DNA of 53,984 bases from assembly GCA_910584495.1 (NCBI GenBank), contig CAJUAR010000010.1, positions 1 to 53,984 of the forward strand, read 5' to 3'. This DNA is from an uncultured Muribaculaceae bacterium. Lineage in GTDB: Bacteria; Bacteroidota; Bacteroidia; Bacteroidales; Muribaculaceae. Below, piece after piece: positions 16,043 to 24,978 of the stretch. Below the pieces are notes generated by a model, which was given only the letters and a program-made list of their open reading frames with translations, searched no databases and was not told where the DNA came from. The position numbers and the translations under genes were made by a program. The stretch's first letter is position 1; the number at the start of each line of letters is the position of its first letter.

Positions 16043-16264
16043 ATGGCATCAAAAGAAGATAAAGACCTTACCTATCCCGACGCTCTTGCCGACCTCGAAG
16101 GCATTGTGGCCTCGCTGCGCAGCGAGGGCTGCGATGTAGACACCCTGGCGGCGCGCACACGCCGCGCTGCCGCGCTGCTGCTTATGTGCCGCAGTCGTCT
16201 GACACGCACCGAGGAAGAACTCGCCAAAGTGCTCACCGAGCTCGAAGGCTCGCTCCAATCCTGA
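16043..16264 (+). CDS. xseB: Exodeoxyribonuclease VII small subunit
   Basis: A 73-residue, mostly helical protein. TYPDALADLEGIVASL followed by a coiled-coil-like helix with CRSRLTRTEEELAKVL matches XseB, which binds the large subunit XseA to form the exonuclease. The length is typical of the family. The xseA gene is not in this window. It lies 53 bp after gtrA and 12 bp before the GH3 gene. Confidence 0.88.
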   Translation: MASKEDKDLTYPDALADLEGIVASLRSEGCDVDTLAARTRRAAALLLMCRSRLTRTEEELAKVLTELEGSLQS

Positions 16265-16276
16265 ACTGTGCTGCCT

Positions 16277-17809
16277 ATGCTCAATTTCACACCGTTTGCC
16301 CGTCCCTACTTCAGTGCAATGCTTGCCCGCCGCAGGCAGTGGGCCGACCCTGCCGGAACCGAACAAGTGCAGCGGCGTGTGTTGAGGAACTTGTTAAAAA
16401 CAGCGGCGCACACATGGGTGGGAAAGCACTATAATTTCGGTCAAATTTCCCACTACGAGGACTACTGCACGGCAGTGCCCGCCGTTGAATATGAGGATAT
16501 ACGTCCCATGGTGGAGCGCATGCTCCTGGGCGAGAAAGATGTGCTTTGGCCCGGGGCTTGCCGCCGCTTCGCGCAATCGTCGGGCACATCGGGGGGCAAG
16601 AGCAAATATATTCCCGTAACACCCGAGGGCCTTCGGGACAACCACTATCGCGGTGGTGCCGAAGCTGTGGCATCATATCTTGGCATGAATCCTCAGAGCC
16701 GCATTTTTGCCGGCAAAGGCTTTATTCTCGGCGGCAGTTTTGCCAACGAACTTGGCAGCAGCATATCCCCCGGCATCCGCGTGGGCGACTTGTCGGCAAA
16801 CCTTATCGAAGCCATTCCTCCTATGGCAAATTTCTTTCGCGTGCCGAACAAGAAAACTGCTCTTTTGGAGGACTGGAAAGAAAAACTTCCGGCTCTTGCC
16901 CATGCTGCCATCAGAGAAAACATCAGCAACATCAGCGGTGTGCCGTCGTGGTTCCTGCAGGTGTTGCGCAATGTGCTGGAGCTGAGTGGAAAATCGACCA
17001 TCCATCAGGTGTGGCCCGGACTTGAGGTGTTTTTTCACGGCGGCATATCTTTCGGCCCCTATCGCGAGCAGTATGCCTCCATCACCGATCCTTCCAGAAT
17101 GCACTATGTGGAGAACTACAACGCTTCGGAAGGCTTTTTTGCCGTGCAGGAAACCGCAGACAATGCACAGGGCATGCGTCTTTTGCTCGATGCCGGCGTG
17201 TTCTACGAATTTGCACCATTTTCCGGCGGCATAGCCACCGGGGCTCCGCTCCCTGCATGGAAGGTGGAAAAAGGTCGCACATATGCCTTGCTGATAAGCT
17301 CGTGCAACGGGCTGTGGCGTTATTCGCCGGGCGATACAGTTCGCGTAGAGAGCACGGAGCCTTTGCGAATCAGTGTCGCCGGACGCACCAACAGCTACAT
17401 CAATGCTTTCGGCGAGGAACTGATGGTGTGGAACGCCGATGCAGCCTTGGCGGCAGCATGCCGTCGCACCGGGGCTCGTGTTGCCAATTATACAGCAGCC
17501 CCCGTATATGCCGACTGTCGCACCAAGGGCCGCCATCAGTGGTTCATAGAGTGGACACACCGTCCCGACTGCGGCGACGAAGCATTTGCCGACGTGCTCG
17601 ATGCCGAGCTGCAGGCTGTCAACTCCGACTATCAGGCCAAACGCGTCGGCAACATATTTTTAGGGCGGCTGGAACTCACATCTGTTCCTCGCGGCACCTT
17701 CGACCGCTGGCTTGCCTCGACAGGGCGCCTTGGCGGACAGCGCAAAGTGCCGCGACTGTGCAACGACCGCCGCATTGCCCAAGCAATAGAAAAATTCCTT
17801 AAATCATGA
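16277..17809 (+). CDS. GH3 auxin-responsive promoter family protein (acyl-adenylating fold)
   Basis: A 510-residue protein. The ATP-binding motif SSGTSGGKSKYIP near residue 100 and later motifs NASEGFFAVQ and LWRYSPGDTVRV match bacterial GH3-family proteins, relatives of acyl-activating enzymes that join acids to amino acids in plants. The bacterial substrate is unknown. The start MLNFTPFARP was chosen over an in-frame GTG three codons upstream. The stop overlaps the alkaline phosphatase start (ATGA). Confidence 0.88.
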   Translation: MLNFTPFARPYFSAMLARRRQWADPAGTEQVQRRVLRNLLKTAAHTWVGKHYNFGQISHYEDYCTAVPAVEYEDIRPMVERMLLGEKDVLWPGACRRFAQSSGTSGGKSKYIPVTPEGLRDNHYRGGAEAVASYLGMNPQSRIFAGKGFILGGSFANELGSSISPGIRVGDLSANLIEAIPPMANFFRVPNKKTALLEDWKEKLPALAHAAIRENISNISGVPSWFLQVLRNVLELSGKSTIHQVWPGLEVFFHGGISFGPYREQYASITDPSRMHYVENYNASEGFFAVQETADNAQGMRLLLDAGVFYEFAPFSGGIATGAPLPAWKVEKGRTYALLISSCNGLWRYSPGDTVRVESTEPLRISVAGRTNSYINAFGEELMVWNADAALAAACRRTGARVANYTAAPVYADCRTKGRHQWFIEWTHRPDCGDEAFADVLDAELQAVNSDYQAKRVGNIFLGRLELTSVPRGTFDRWLASTGRLGGQRKVPRLCNDRRIAQAIEKFLKS

Positions 17810-19164
17810 AAAAAATACTGTTTCTTCTCGCTCTTCTGTGTGCCTTTTCGGCCACTGCGGCTCCGAAAGCCGACTATATTTTTTACTTCATAGGCGACGG
17901 CATGGGCATGGGTCCGGCCATGGCGGCACAGTTCTACAATAAGAACGTGCGGGGCGACGACACGCCTCTGCCCATGTTTCAGGCTCCCTACGGGGGCTGG
18001 CTGCAGACCTACTCGGCTTCGGACGATGTTACCGACAGCGCGGCTGCCGGCACCGCCCTGGCTACGGGGCACAAAACACGAAACGGCATGCTCGGCATGG
18101 ATGCCGACAGCACGGCCGTCGATGCAGTGAGCACCACCCTGCAACGAATGGGCTACGGCATAGGCATTGTAACTTCGGTAGCAGCCGACGATGCCACTCC
18201 GGGGGCTTTTGTGTCTCATGTGCCGAGTCGCAAGCAATACTATGATATTTGCCGACAAATGGCTGCCACCAACTATGAATTTATTGCCGGTGCCTATCTC
18301 CGAGGTGCTTACACCGATGGCAAACCCAATGATATTTTCGACATTTTGGAGCAGAACAGCGTACAAGTTGTGCGCGGCGCCGGCCAACTCGCCGGCATCA
18401 CAAGCCGCAAGGTGCTCTTGCTTGACGAAAGCAAAAGTGCTGCCTACACCATTGATTCTGTTGCCGGCAAGCTCAGTTTGCCGGAGATGACACAGGCTTG
18501 CATCGAGCATCTCGAAAAATATTCGCCGCGCAAATTTTTTGCCATGATCGAGGGCGGCAACATCGACCACGCTCTTCACGGCAACGATGCCGGTGCGGCA
18601 GTGAAGGAAACCATCAGTTTCAACAAAGCAATAGCCATTGCTATGGAGTTCTATCGCCGACATCCTGACAACACTTTGATTGTCATCACCGCCGATCACG
18701 ATACAGGCGGTATGGTCTACCAGCGTCAGGGCAACGCCATGCAATATATTGACTGTCAGAAAGTGTCGAAAGAGGTTTTCTCCGAGTTTTGCAAGTCGCG
18801 TCATCTCAGCCGCGAGCGTTTTGAGTGGGAAGACATGAAGAAATACCTCGAAGACAATCTTGGTCTCTACTCCGTGGTGAAGCTTTCAAAAAAACAGAAA
18901 GAGGCCATACGCAAAGCATTTAAAGAGACCTTTGAGGACCGCAAGGGCGAAGAACAGCAGACGCTCTATGCCAGCTTCCATCCCTTTGCGGTCAAAGTGT
19001 TTGAAATTTTTGACCAGGCATGCGGTTTCGGATTCACCACCACACACCACACCGCCAACCCTGTGCCGCTGTTTGTGATGGGGTGCGGAGCCGACGACTT
19101 CCATGGAGTGCTCAACAACAACGAGCTTGCAGGAAAAATAATTAAAGCCGCTAAAGGCAGATAA
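17806..19164 (+). CDS. Alkaline phosphatase (PhoA superfamily), exported
   Basis: A 452-residue periplasmic enzyme that releases phosphate from monoesters. The signal peptide is MKKILFLLALLCAFSATA. FIGDGMGMGPA supplies a metal-binding Asp, TDSAAAGTALATGHKT contains the nucleophile Ser, FAMIEGGNIDHALHGND and ITADHDTGG supply further metal ligands, and TTHHTANPVPLF the last His. It overlaps the GH3 gene by 4 bp and is followed 10 bp later by mutL. Confidence 0.93.
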   Translation: MKKILFLLALLCAFSATAAPKADYIFYFIGDGMGMGPAMAAQFYNKNVRGDDTPLPMFQAPYGGWLQTYSASDDVTDSAAAGTALATGHKTRNGMLGMDADSTAVDAVSTTLQRMGYGIGIVTSVAADDATPGAFVSHVPSRKQYYDICRQMAATNYEFIAGAYLRGAYTDGKPNDIFDILEQNSVQVVRGAGQLAGITSRKVLLLDESKSAAYTIDSVAGKLSLPEMTQACIEHLEKYSPRKFFAMIEGGNIDHALHGNDAGAAVKETISFNKAIAIAMEFYRRHPDNTLIVITADHDTGGMVYQRQGNAMQYIDCQKVSKEVFSEFCKSRHLSRERFEWEDMKKYLEDNLGLYSVVKLSKKQKEAIRKAFKETFEDRKGEEQQTLYASFHPFAVKVFEIFDQACGFGFTTTHHTANPVPLFVMGCGADDFHGVLNNNELAGKIIKAAKGR

Positions 19165-19174
19165 GGAGGTACTT

Positions 19175-21040
19175 ATGAATGAAGATGTGATTCGCCTCCT
19201 TCCCGATTCGGTGGCAAACCAGATTGCCGCCGGCGAAGTAATTCAGCGTCCGGCCTCGGTGATCAAGGAACTTGTGGAAAACGCTGTCGATGCCGGGGCC
19301 GACATGATTTCAATCATCCTCAAGGATGCGGGACGCACGCTGATTCAGGTGGTGGACAACGGTTGTGGCATGTCGCCCTCCGATGCCCGCATGGCCTTCG
19401 AACGCCATGCCACGAGCAAAATATCGGCTGCCGCCGACCTCTACAGTCTCCACACCATGGGTTTCAGGGGCGAGGCTTTGGCTTCTATAGCCGCAGTGGC
19501 ACAAATAGAACTGCGCACCATGCGCCGCGACGACACCGTTGGCACAAGGCTGCTCATCTCCGAATCGCAGTACGAAGGCCAGGAACCGGCAAGCTGCGTG
19601 CCTGGCACCAACATCATGGTCAAGAATATATTCTTCCACATGCCGGCGCGGCGTAAATTTCTGAAGAAAGACAGTATTGAGCTCAACCATATATTGCGCG
19701 AGTTCGAACGACTTGCCTTGGTAAACACAGGGCTGGATTTTACGTTGATACACAACGATGTGACGCTCCACCAGTTTATGCGTGGCAGTCTTAAACAGCG
19801 CATTTCCGACCTTTTTGGCAAAAACATGGAGAGCCAGCTTGCCCAGGTGGCCACCGATACTTCTATTGTGAAAATCGACGGTTTTATTGGCATGCCTCGT
19901 TTTGCACGCAAGCGGGGTTTCCAGCAGTTCCTATTTGTGAATGGTCGCTATATGCGCCATCCGTTCTTCCACAAGGCAATCCTCAAGTGTTACGAAAATT
20001 TGATAGGAGCCGATGTGCAGCCGTCGTATTTTATCAATTTCAATGTCGACCCGTCGACCATCGATGTCAACATCCATCCGCAGAAATACGAAATCAAATT
20101 CGAACAAGAGCAGGCCATTTGGCAGATTCTCGAAGCCGCTGTGAAGGAGGTTCTTGGAAAAACTCAGGCTGCCGGAGCCCTCGACTTTGACAGCGACGAC
20201 ACTCTCGACATTCCTCTTTTCGAGCCGGATAAGGCCGTTGGCACTCCCGATGATGGTGCAGTGGGCAGCTTCGACCCCTTTAGTGAATCTGCTGTCGGCT
20301 GGGAGCAGATATACGACAATTTCAACCGCAAAGCTGCCGACAATAGCGGCGAACGTATGGGAATGCGTGCTTCTTCAGGCAACATTACTGCCGATAACAC
20401 CGTCCTGCGGCCTTCGCGCACCGTGGCTCCTCCCGACCCTGCGCTTTTCGAAGTGCCGGAAGCCGAGACCTCTACGCCGTCGGCCACGTGCCTGCAGTAC
20501 CAAAACCGCTATATTGTCAGTCCTACCAATTCGGGACTGATGCTCATAGCACAACACAGAGCGCATGTGCGCATTCTTTACGACCGCTACATGGCCCGGT
20601 TTTCCGGTGGCTCCATGGCATCGCAAAAGCTTATTTTTGCCGAGGATGTGGAGTTGTCGCCTGTGCAGACCGCTACACTTAAGGCCCGCATGAACATGCT
20701 CAAGTCCATCGGTTTCAATGTCGATGATTGCGGAAACAACCGCTGGAGCATCAATGCCGTACCGGTATCGCTTACAGGCCTGAGTGCCACCGAGGCTCTG
20801 CTCAGTGTCATAGCCGACGAGCCGGGCAGCGAAGACACATCGGCCTTCTGCCGTCCTCTTGCCCTTGCCATGGCCGAGGCCACGGCGGTGCGTCATCAGC
20901 AGCCTCTGACGCAGGGGGAGATGGAGAGCATCACCGCCGACCTGTTCCGCAGCAGCGATCCATCGTACACCCCATCAGGCCTGCCCATCATTTCGATGAT
21001 AAGCAATGACGAAATAAGCCGTCGTTTCGAGACTTTATGA
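19175..21040 (+). CDS. mutL: DNA mismatch repair protein MutL
   Basis: A 621-residue protein. The N-terminal GHKL ATPase shows ELVENAVDAGAD, VDNGCGM, HATSKI and GFRGEALASI. A long linker (about residues 330-430) leads to the C-terminal dimerisation domain. In that domain the usual DQHRAH-type segment of Bacteroidetes reads AQHRAHVRILYD, so the first acidic residue is replaced by Ala. A strong ribosome binding site (AAGGAGG, about 19163-19169) precedes the ATG, which is unusual for this phylum. The stop overlaps the next start by 4 bp. Confidence 0.96.
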   Translation: MNEDVIRLLPDSVANQIAAGEVIQRPASVIKELVENAVDAGADMISIILKDAGRTLIQVVDNGCGMSPSDARMAFERHATSKISAAADLYSLHTMGFRGEALASIAAVAQIELRTMRRDDTVGTRLLISESQYEGQEPASCVPGTNIMVKNIFFHMPARRKFLKKDSIELNHILREFERLALVNTGLDFTLIHNDVTLHQFMRGSLKQRISDLFGKNMESQLAQVATDTSIVKIDGFIGMPRFARKRGFQQFLFVNGRYMRHPFFHKAILKCYENLIGADVQPSYFINFNVDPSTIDVNIHPQKYEIKFEQEQAIWQILEAAVKEVLGKTQAAGALDFDSDDTLDIPLFEPDKAVGTPDDGAVGSFDPFSESAVGWEQIYDNFNRKAADNSGERMGMRASSGNITADNTVLRPSRTVAPPDPALFEVPEAETSTPSATCLQYQNRYIVSPTNSGLMLIAQHRAHVRILYDRYMARFSGGSMASQKLIFAEDVELSPVQTATLKARMNMLKSIGFNVDDCGNNRWSINAVPVSLTGLSATEALLSVIADEPGSEDTSAFCRPLALAMAEATAVRHQQPLTQGEMESITADLFRSSDPSYTPSGLPIISMISNDEISRRFETL

Positions 21041-22587
21041 GAACCCTTTTTGCAGTGTTCGCCATGTTGGCAGCGGTCTTTGGCTGTTCGGCTCTTGAAA
21101 TATCGAGGCTGGAGAGTGCAACGCTGCAGCTTGACCGCGCCATTAAGGAACGAAGGAACTATATAGCACTGCGCCAGCGACAAATCGACAGCGTGCAAGC
21201 TCAACTCGGACGGCACGACCTCTATAAGCCCGCGCTATATATGAGCATGGCCAACCTCTACAAGAGCTTCAACAACGATTCGTCGATGGCCTATCTGCGG
21301 CGTGGAATTGCTGCCACAACAGGTACAGATTCCTATCCCTTCCGTTTCCGATATGCCGAACAGCTGCCTTTGTGCGGTCTTTTCGACACCGCTCATTCCA
21401 TTTTCTATGGTATTCCCCGCGACAGCGTTCCGCCTGAAATGCTCGCCGACTATCTGGATGCCGGCCGTCAGATGCACAGCTATATGGCAGCTTTCTTCGG
21501 TGACTATCCCGAGGTGGCAGAGCCGCATAAAGATCAGGCTCTTGCTTTCCAAAAGGAGATGCTCGATGTTTTGTCGCACGACAGCAAGTTATACAAATTC
21601 AATCGTGCGGAATATGCCTTTTTGACAGGCGAGCTTTCGTATGCGCGAGTACTCCTTGAAGAGATTGTGGACAGCGAGCACCCCGCGAGCAATATCCGTG
21701 CCCGCGCGGCACATCATCTCTCAAAAATTGCCCGCGACAACAACGACGTGGAGGCTTACCGCTACTATCTCACACTTTCTGCCCTTGCCGATGTGCTCTC
21801 GGCCACCCGCGAATTGGTTTCGCTTCAGGACCTGGGAGCTTTGGCTTATGAGCAGGGCGATGTGCGCCGGGCCTATGGCTATCTGTCGGATGCGCTTGAG
21901 AACGCTGTCGAATGTGGTGCTCCGCTGCGTATGGTCAACACTGCCAAGGTGTTGCCTCTCATCGAGAGTTCCTATAGTAACGAAATTTCGGAGAGCCGTC
22001 GCGACACGGTGATGGTAATCATCGGTTTGGCTGTGCTCATGGTCATTCTCATTGTCATCCTTCTTGTTCTGCGCCACGAAATCTTCAAGATGCAGCGTCT
22101 GCAGCATAAGCTTGCTGCTGCGAATACTGCCAAGGAAGTGTATATCAGTCAGTTCCTTTTGCTTTGCTCCATCTATATGGACAAACTCAACCAGTTCTGC
22201 AAGATTGTGACGCGCAAGCTCAGCGCCGGGCAGAGCGAAGAACTTTACCGAATGACAAAATCGGGTAAATTCGTCGAGGAGCAGAGCCGTGAGTTTTACG
22301 AGGTGTTCGACAATGCTTTTCTGCATATATATCCCGATTTTGTGCTGCGTGTCAACGAATTGCTGCGCCCGGATGCGCAGTTGGAAATACCTCCCCAAGG
22401 GTCGTTGAGCACCGATTTCCGTATTCTTGCCTTCATGCGTCTGGGCATAGAAGAAAGTCAGCGCATAGCCCAGGTGCTAAACTATTCGCTCAACACCATC
22501 TACTCCTACCGCAACCGTTTGAAAGCACGTGCTATAGACCGCGACAATTTCGAAGCCCAATTGATGAAAATCGACTCGGTGGTATAA
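21037..22587 (+). CDS. DUF6377-type membrane regulator-like protein with TPR-like sensor region
   Basis: A 516-residue protein. A signal peptide (MRTLFAVFAMLAAVFGCSA) is followed by a helical, TPR-like extracytoplasmic region (about residues 20-320). One membrane helix (VMVIIGLAVLMVILIVILLVL) comes next, then a coiled coil and a cytoplasmic part. The end, with LAFMRLGIEESQRIAQVLNYSLNTIYSYRNRLK, resembles a LuxR-like helix-turn-helix. This is the layout of Bacteroidetes DUF6377 proteins, which may couple an envelope signal to transcription. Target genes are unknown. It overlaps the mutL stop by 4 bp. Confidence 0.85.
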   Translation: MRTLFAVFAMLAAVFGCSALEISRLESATLQLDRAIKERRNYIALRQRQIDSVQAQLGRHDLYKPALYMSMANLYKSFNNDSSMAYLRRGIAATTGTDSYPFRFRYAEQLPLCGLFDTAHSIFYGIPRDSVPPEMLADYLDAGRQMHSYMAAFFGDYPEVAEPHKDQALAFQKEMLDVLSHDSKLYKFNRAEYAFLTGELSYARVLLEEIVDSEHPASNIRARAAHHLSKIARDNNDVEAYRYYLTLSALADVLSATRELVSLQDLGALAYEQGDVRRAYGYLSDALENAVECGAPLRMVNTAKVLPLIESSYSNEISESRRDTVMVIIGLAVLMVILIVILLVLRHEIFKMQRLQHKLAAANTAKEVYISQFLLLCSIYMDKLNQFCKIVTRKLSAGQSEELYRMTKSGKFVEEQSREFYEVFDNAFLHIYPDFVLRVNELLRPDAQLEIPPQGSLSTDFRILAFMRLGIEESQRIAQVLNYSLNTIYSYRNRLKARAIDRDNFEAQLMKIDSVV

Positions 22588-22667
22588 CGCCAATAAACGT
22601 CACCGGTTTGGAGCTAAAATTTGCTGTTTCAGACGGAATACTACGATATTCCATCGGGGAGCCGATG

Positions 22668-22675
22668 TAATTTTG
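22668..22675 (+). promoter_or_regulatory. Possible -7 element upstream of the small membrane protein gene
   Basis: TAATTTTG fits the Bacteroidetes -7 consensus TAnnTTTG and ends 27 bp before the ATG at 22703. No good TTTG element is seen at the usual distance upstream, so confidence is low. Confidence 0.4.
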
Positions 22676-22702
22676 CGGTGTCAACCCAAAATTCAAGAAC
22701 TT

Positions 22703-22912
22703 ATGAGACAAAACAGACAAGCAAGCGAACGCCGGCAGCAGTTGAAGGCTGCGCTGGCATTGATTATTGTGGGCGTGGGCCTGTTGATTGGAGGCTTTAT
22801 GGTGCCTCCGCTGGGCCATATTTCACCTTCGGTGCTTGTTGCATTCGGCGAAATACTCACATTTATAGGCAGCCTTTTCGGTATTGATTACCACTATAAA
22901 TTCCGAAGCTGA
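22703..22912 (+). CDS. Small membrane protein of unknown function
   Basis: A 69-residue protein: a polar, basic N-terminus (MRQNRQASERRQQ) followed by two hydrophobic helices (AALALIIVGVGLLIGGFMV and LVAFGEILTFIGSLFGI) with a short loop, and a charged end (YKFRS). The start MRQNRQ follows a possible -7 element; a frame extending upstream would begin within the promoter. No family is recognised. Its 3' end overlaps the convergent DUF4105 gene by 19 bp. Confidence 0.6.
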   Translation: MRQNRQASERRQQLKAALALIIVGVGLLIGGFMVPPLGHISPSVLVAFGEILTFIGSLFGIDYHYKFRS

Positions 22913-24096
22913 CACTTCCGGCGATAGTTGATGGCAAACGTTGCCGACCGCAAGATGTCGGCCATCATAAGAGGGAAGAAAGCAGCATTTGCGCTCTGGG
23001 GAATCCACGGCCAAGCCACAAGTATGGCTGTCACCGCCACGGCGTTGATGCTGCAATAGTAGAAAAGAAACTTGCGGCCTCGTTTGCTCCACATCAGAAT
23101 GGGGAACAGAAGACAAAGAGGGTTTAGCCACACATAGAGCCAGTTGGGCGATGTCGCTTCGTGGGTCGATACGAAGATGAGGAAGGTGAGAAGGCAGCCG
23201 GCAATGCCGAATATGGCAAAGAGCACAAAGTCGAGCGCGGGCATAAAAGTGCATCGGCGCAGGTTGCGGACTGTGGCATAGAGGGAGAACGCAAACACCA
23301 GCCAGCAGACAAACAAAGGCGAGAGAGGCCACGGAGTAGGTCCGTCGGGCACCGCATCGGGAGGGGTGTCAATAGCCACAATTGTGCTGTCGGTTAGCCG
23401 CCGGCCTCCCACGGAGGCATTGTCGAGCATGCGGTCGAGTTCGGCGGGTGCGAATGTCGCCATTCGCGATGTTATGGGACGGTCGATGCCGGGACCAAGA
23501 GCCAGGTCGATGCCAAACTGGTACCAGGGATAGTTGCGGTGATAGTTGCGCATCACATTGCGGAACGTAAGCGGCAGGGATGAATTTGCTTCGAAGGGAG
23601 CGGGGCCGAAAATGATGCTGTCGCCATAAGCCCTTTCAACCACGGCAAGTGGGCGTGTGGCGCAATTGTTGAGCACGTAATTATATCGATAGGTGGCATT
23701 TTCGGGACGCACATTGTCCATGAGCATGTCCATGAGCCTTCGTTTTCCGTCACTGTCGAGATTCAGGCGGTGCATCACCACACGGCGCCCTTCATGTTGG
23801 TATTCATTGAAAAAAATGTCGGCCGGGTAGGGGACAGCCCTATAGTCGGTTTCGCCTTTGACAAAACGCCACACAAAGTTGGGTTTGTCAAAGTCGAAGA
23901 CTCCATAGTTGAATGCGATGGGTCGGCGTCCGGCAATTTCGGCCACGATTGCCGAATGACCTTCGAGTTCGTAGACCTCGTTCCCGGGATAAACATTAAC
24001 AAAGTAGATGCAAGTGTCAGCCGGAGCGGCTTTTGTAGCCGGAGCTACCGCCAGCAGCAAAAGGAAAGAAACGACAAATGCAACAATTCTATTCAT
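22894..24096 (-). CDS. DUF4105 family membrane protein
   Basis: A 400-residue protein with a signal peptide (MNRIVAFVVSFLLLLAVAPATKA). A DUF4105-type periplasmic domain shows GHSAIVAEIAGRRPIAFNYGVFDF, VWRFVKGETDYRA and YNYVLNNCATRPL. Its conserved Tyr, His and Cys residues are reminiscent of papain-like folds. Four or five membrane helices fill the C-terminal third. The function is unknown. It is the last gene of the long minus-strand operon and overlaps queE by 4 bp. Confidence 0.85.
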   Translation of the reverse strand: MNRIVAFVVSFLLLLAVAPATKAAPADTCIYFVNVYPGNEVYELEGHSAIVAEIAGRRPIAFNYGVFDFDKPNFVWRFVKGETDYRAVPYPADIFFNEYQHEGRRVVMHRLNLDSDGKRRLMDMLMDNVRPENATYRYNYVLNNCATRPLAVVERAYGDSIIFGPAPFEANSSLPLTFRNVMRNYHRNYPWYQFGIDLALGPGIDRPITSRMATFAPAELDRMLDNASVGGRRLTDSTIVAIDTPPDAVPDGPTPWPLSPLFVCWLVFAFSLYATVRNLRRCTFMPALDFVLFAIFGIAGCLLTFLIFVSTHEATSPNWLYVWLNPLCLLFPILMWSKRGRKFLFYYCSINAVAVTAILVAWPWIPQSANAAFFPLMMADILRSATFAINYRRKCQLRNL

Positions 24097-24644
24097 CGGA
24101 TATCAATCAGTTTATGGGTCTGCAAAGAAAGCCGCCATTGCGGATGACGCAGAATATAGTCGATTGTTTCGGCGGTGTTGAGCCCTGAGCATGGCTGAAG
24201 AAAGCGGCGCGGGGTGTCGAACATCGATGCGGTCTGCTCAACATCCTGTCCTTGGTAGACAATTTTTAGTTCGTCGACACGGTCTACGGCCCAAGGCGCG
24301 TCCTTAGGCGAACAAGTAACCCAGTCCACTTCGGGAGGTACGGGCAGGGAGCCGTTGGTTTCGATCTGAACATAGAACCCTCCGGCTTTGAGCAGTCGCA
24401 GCAGTTCGCTGTCGAGCTGCAGCAGAGGTTCGCCGCCGGTGGCCACAAGGTGCCTGGAAGCATAGGCCGAGCAAGCCGCAGCAATCTCGGCACCGGTCAT
24501 TTCGGTGCCGTTCTGATGCTGCGTGTCGCAGAAGGCGCAGAAGCGGTTGCATCCCGAAAAGCGGAGAAACACAGCCGGTGTGCCGGTGTAGAATCCCTCG
24601 CCCTGAAGTGAGTAGAAAATCTCGTTGACCTTATATGTTTTCAT
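24093..24644 (-). CDS. queE: 7-carboxy-7-deazaguanine synthase (radical SAM)
   Basis: A 183-residue radical SAM enzyme of queuosine biosynthesis that turns carboxytetrahydropterin into 7-carboxy-7-deazaguanine. The cluster motif is CNRFCAFCDT (C-x3-C-x2-C). VATGGEPLLQ and IETNGSLP are typical QueE segments. The start MKTYKVNEIFYS was chosen because it fits the family and overlaps queD by only 14 bp. It works on the product of the neighbouring queD. Confidence 0.95.
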   Translation of the reverse strand: MKTYKVNEIFYSLQGEGFYTGTPAVFLRFSGCNRFCAFCDTQHQNGTEMTGAEIAAACSAYASRHLVATGGEPLLQLDSELLRLLKAGGFYVQIETNGSLPVPPEVDWVTCSPKDAPWAVDRVDELKIVYQGQDVEQTASMFDTPRRFLQPCSGLNTAETIDYILRHPQWRLSLQTHKLIDIR

Positions 24645-24975
24645 CGTCGCGTTGATAGCTTGCAGTGTTTCCTTCGCTCTCCTGCACATCGACACGGTAG
24701 CAATTCTCAACATTGTCGCAAATCCAGCGGGCAATGTTTTCGGCAGTGGGGTTGAAGGGTAGTACATCGTTGAGCACATGGTGGTCGAGCGTGTCTTCGA
24801 CAAGGTGCTTGACGGCTGTAAAGTCTGTTACCATGCCGTTGTGGTTGAGCACGCGGCTTCGGCAGTGCACAGTCACAATCCAGTTGTGTCCGTGGAGCGA
24901 GGTGCACTTGCTGGCATAGTCAAGGTTGAGACGATGCGCGGCAGAGATTTCTATTTTTTTTGTGATATAGTACAT
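24631..24975 (-). CDS. queD: 6-carboxytetrahydropterin synthase
   Basis: A 114-residue enzyme that converts dihydroneopterin triphosphate to 6-carboxytetrahydropterin in queuosine synthesis. Zinc ligands are in AAHRLNL and LHGHNW, the catalytic Cys is in ASKCTSLHGH, and the last acidic motif is ESEGNTASY. It lies 3 bp after the CCA-adding enzyme and overlaps queE by 14 bp. Confidence 0.94.
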   Translation of the reverse strand: MYYITKKIEISAAHRLNLDYASKCTSLHGHNWIVTVHCRSRVLNHNGMVTDFTAVKHLVEDTLDHHVLNDVLPFNPTAENIARWICDNVENCYRVDVQESEGNTASYQRDDENI

Positions 24976-24978
24976 AGT

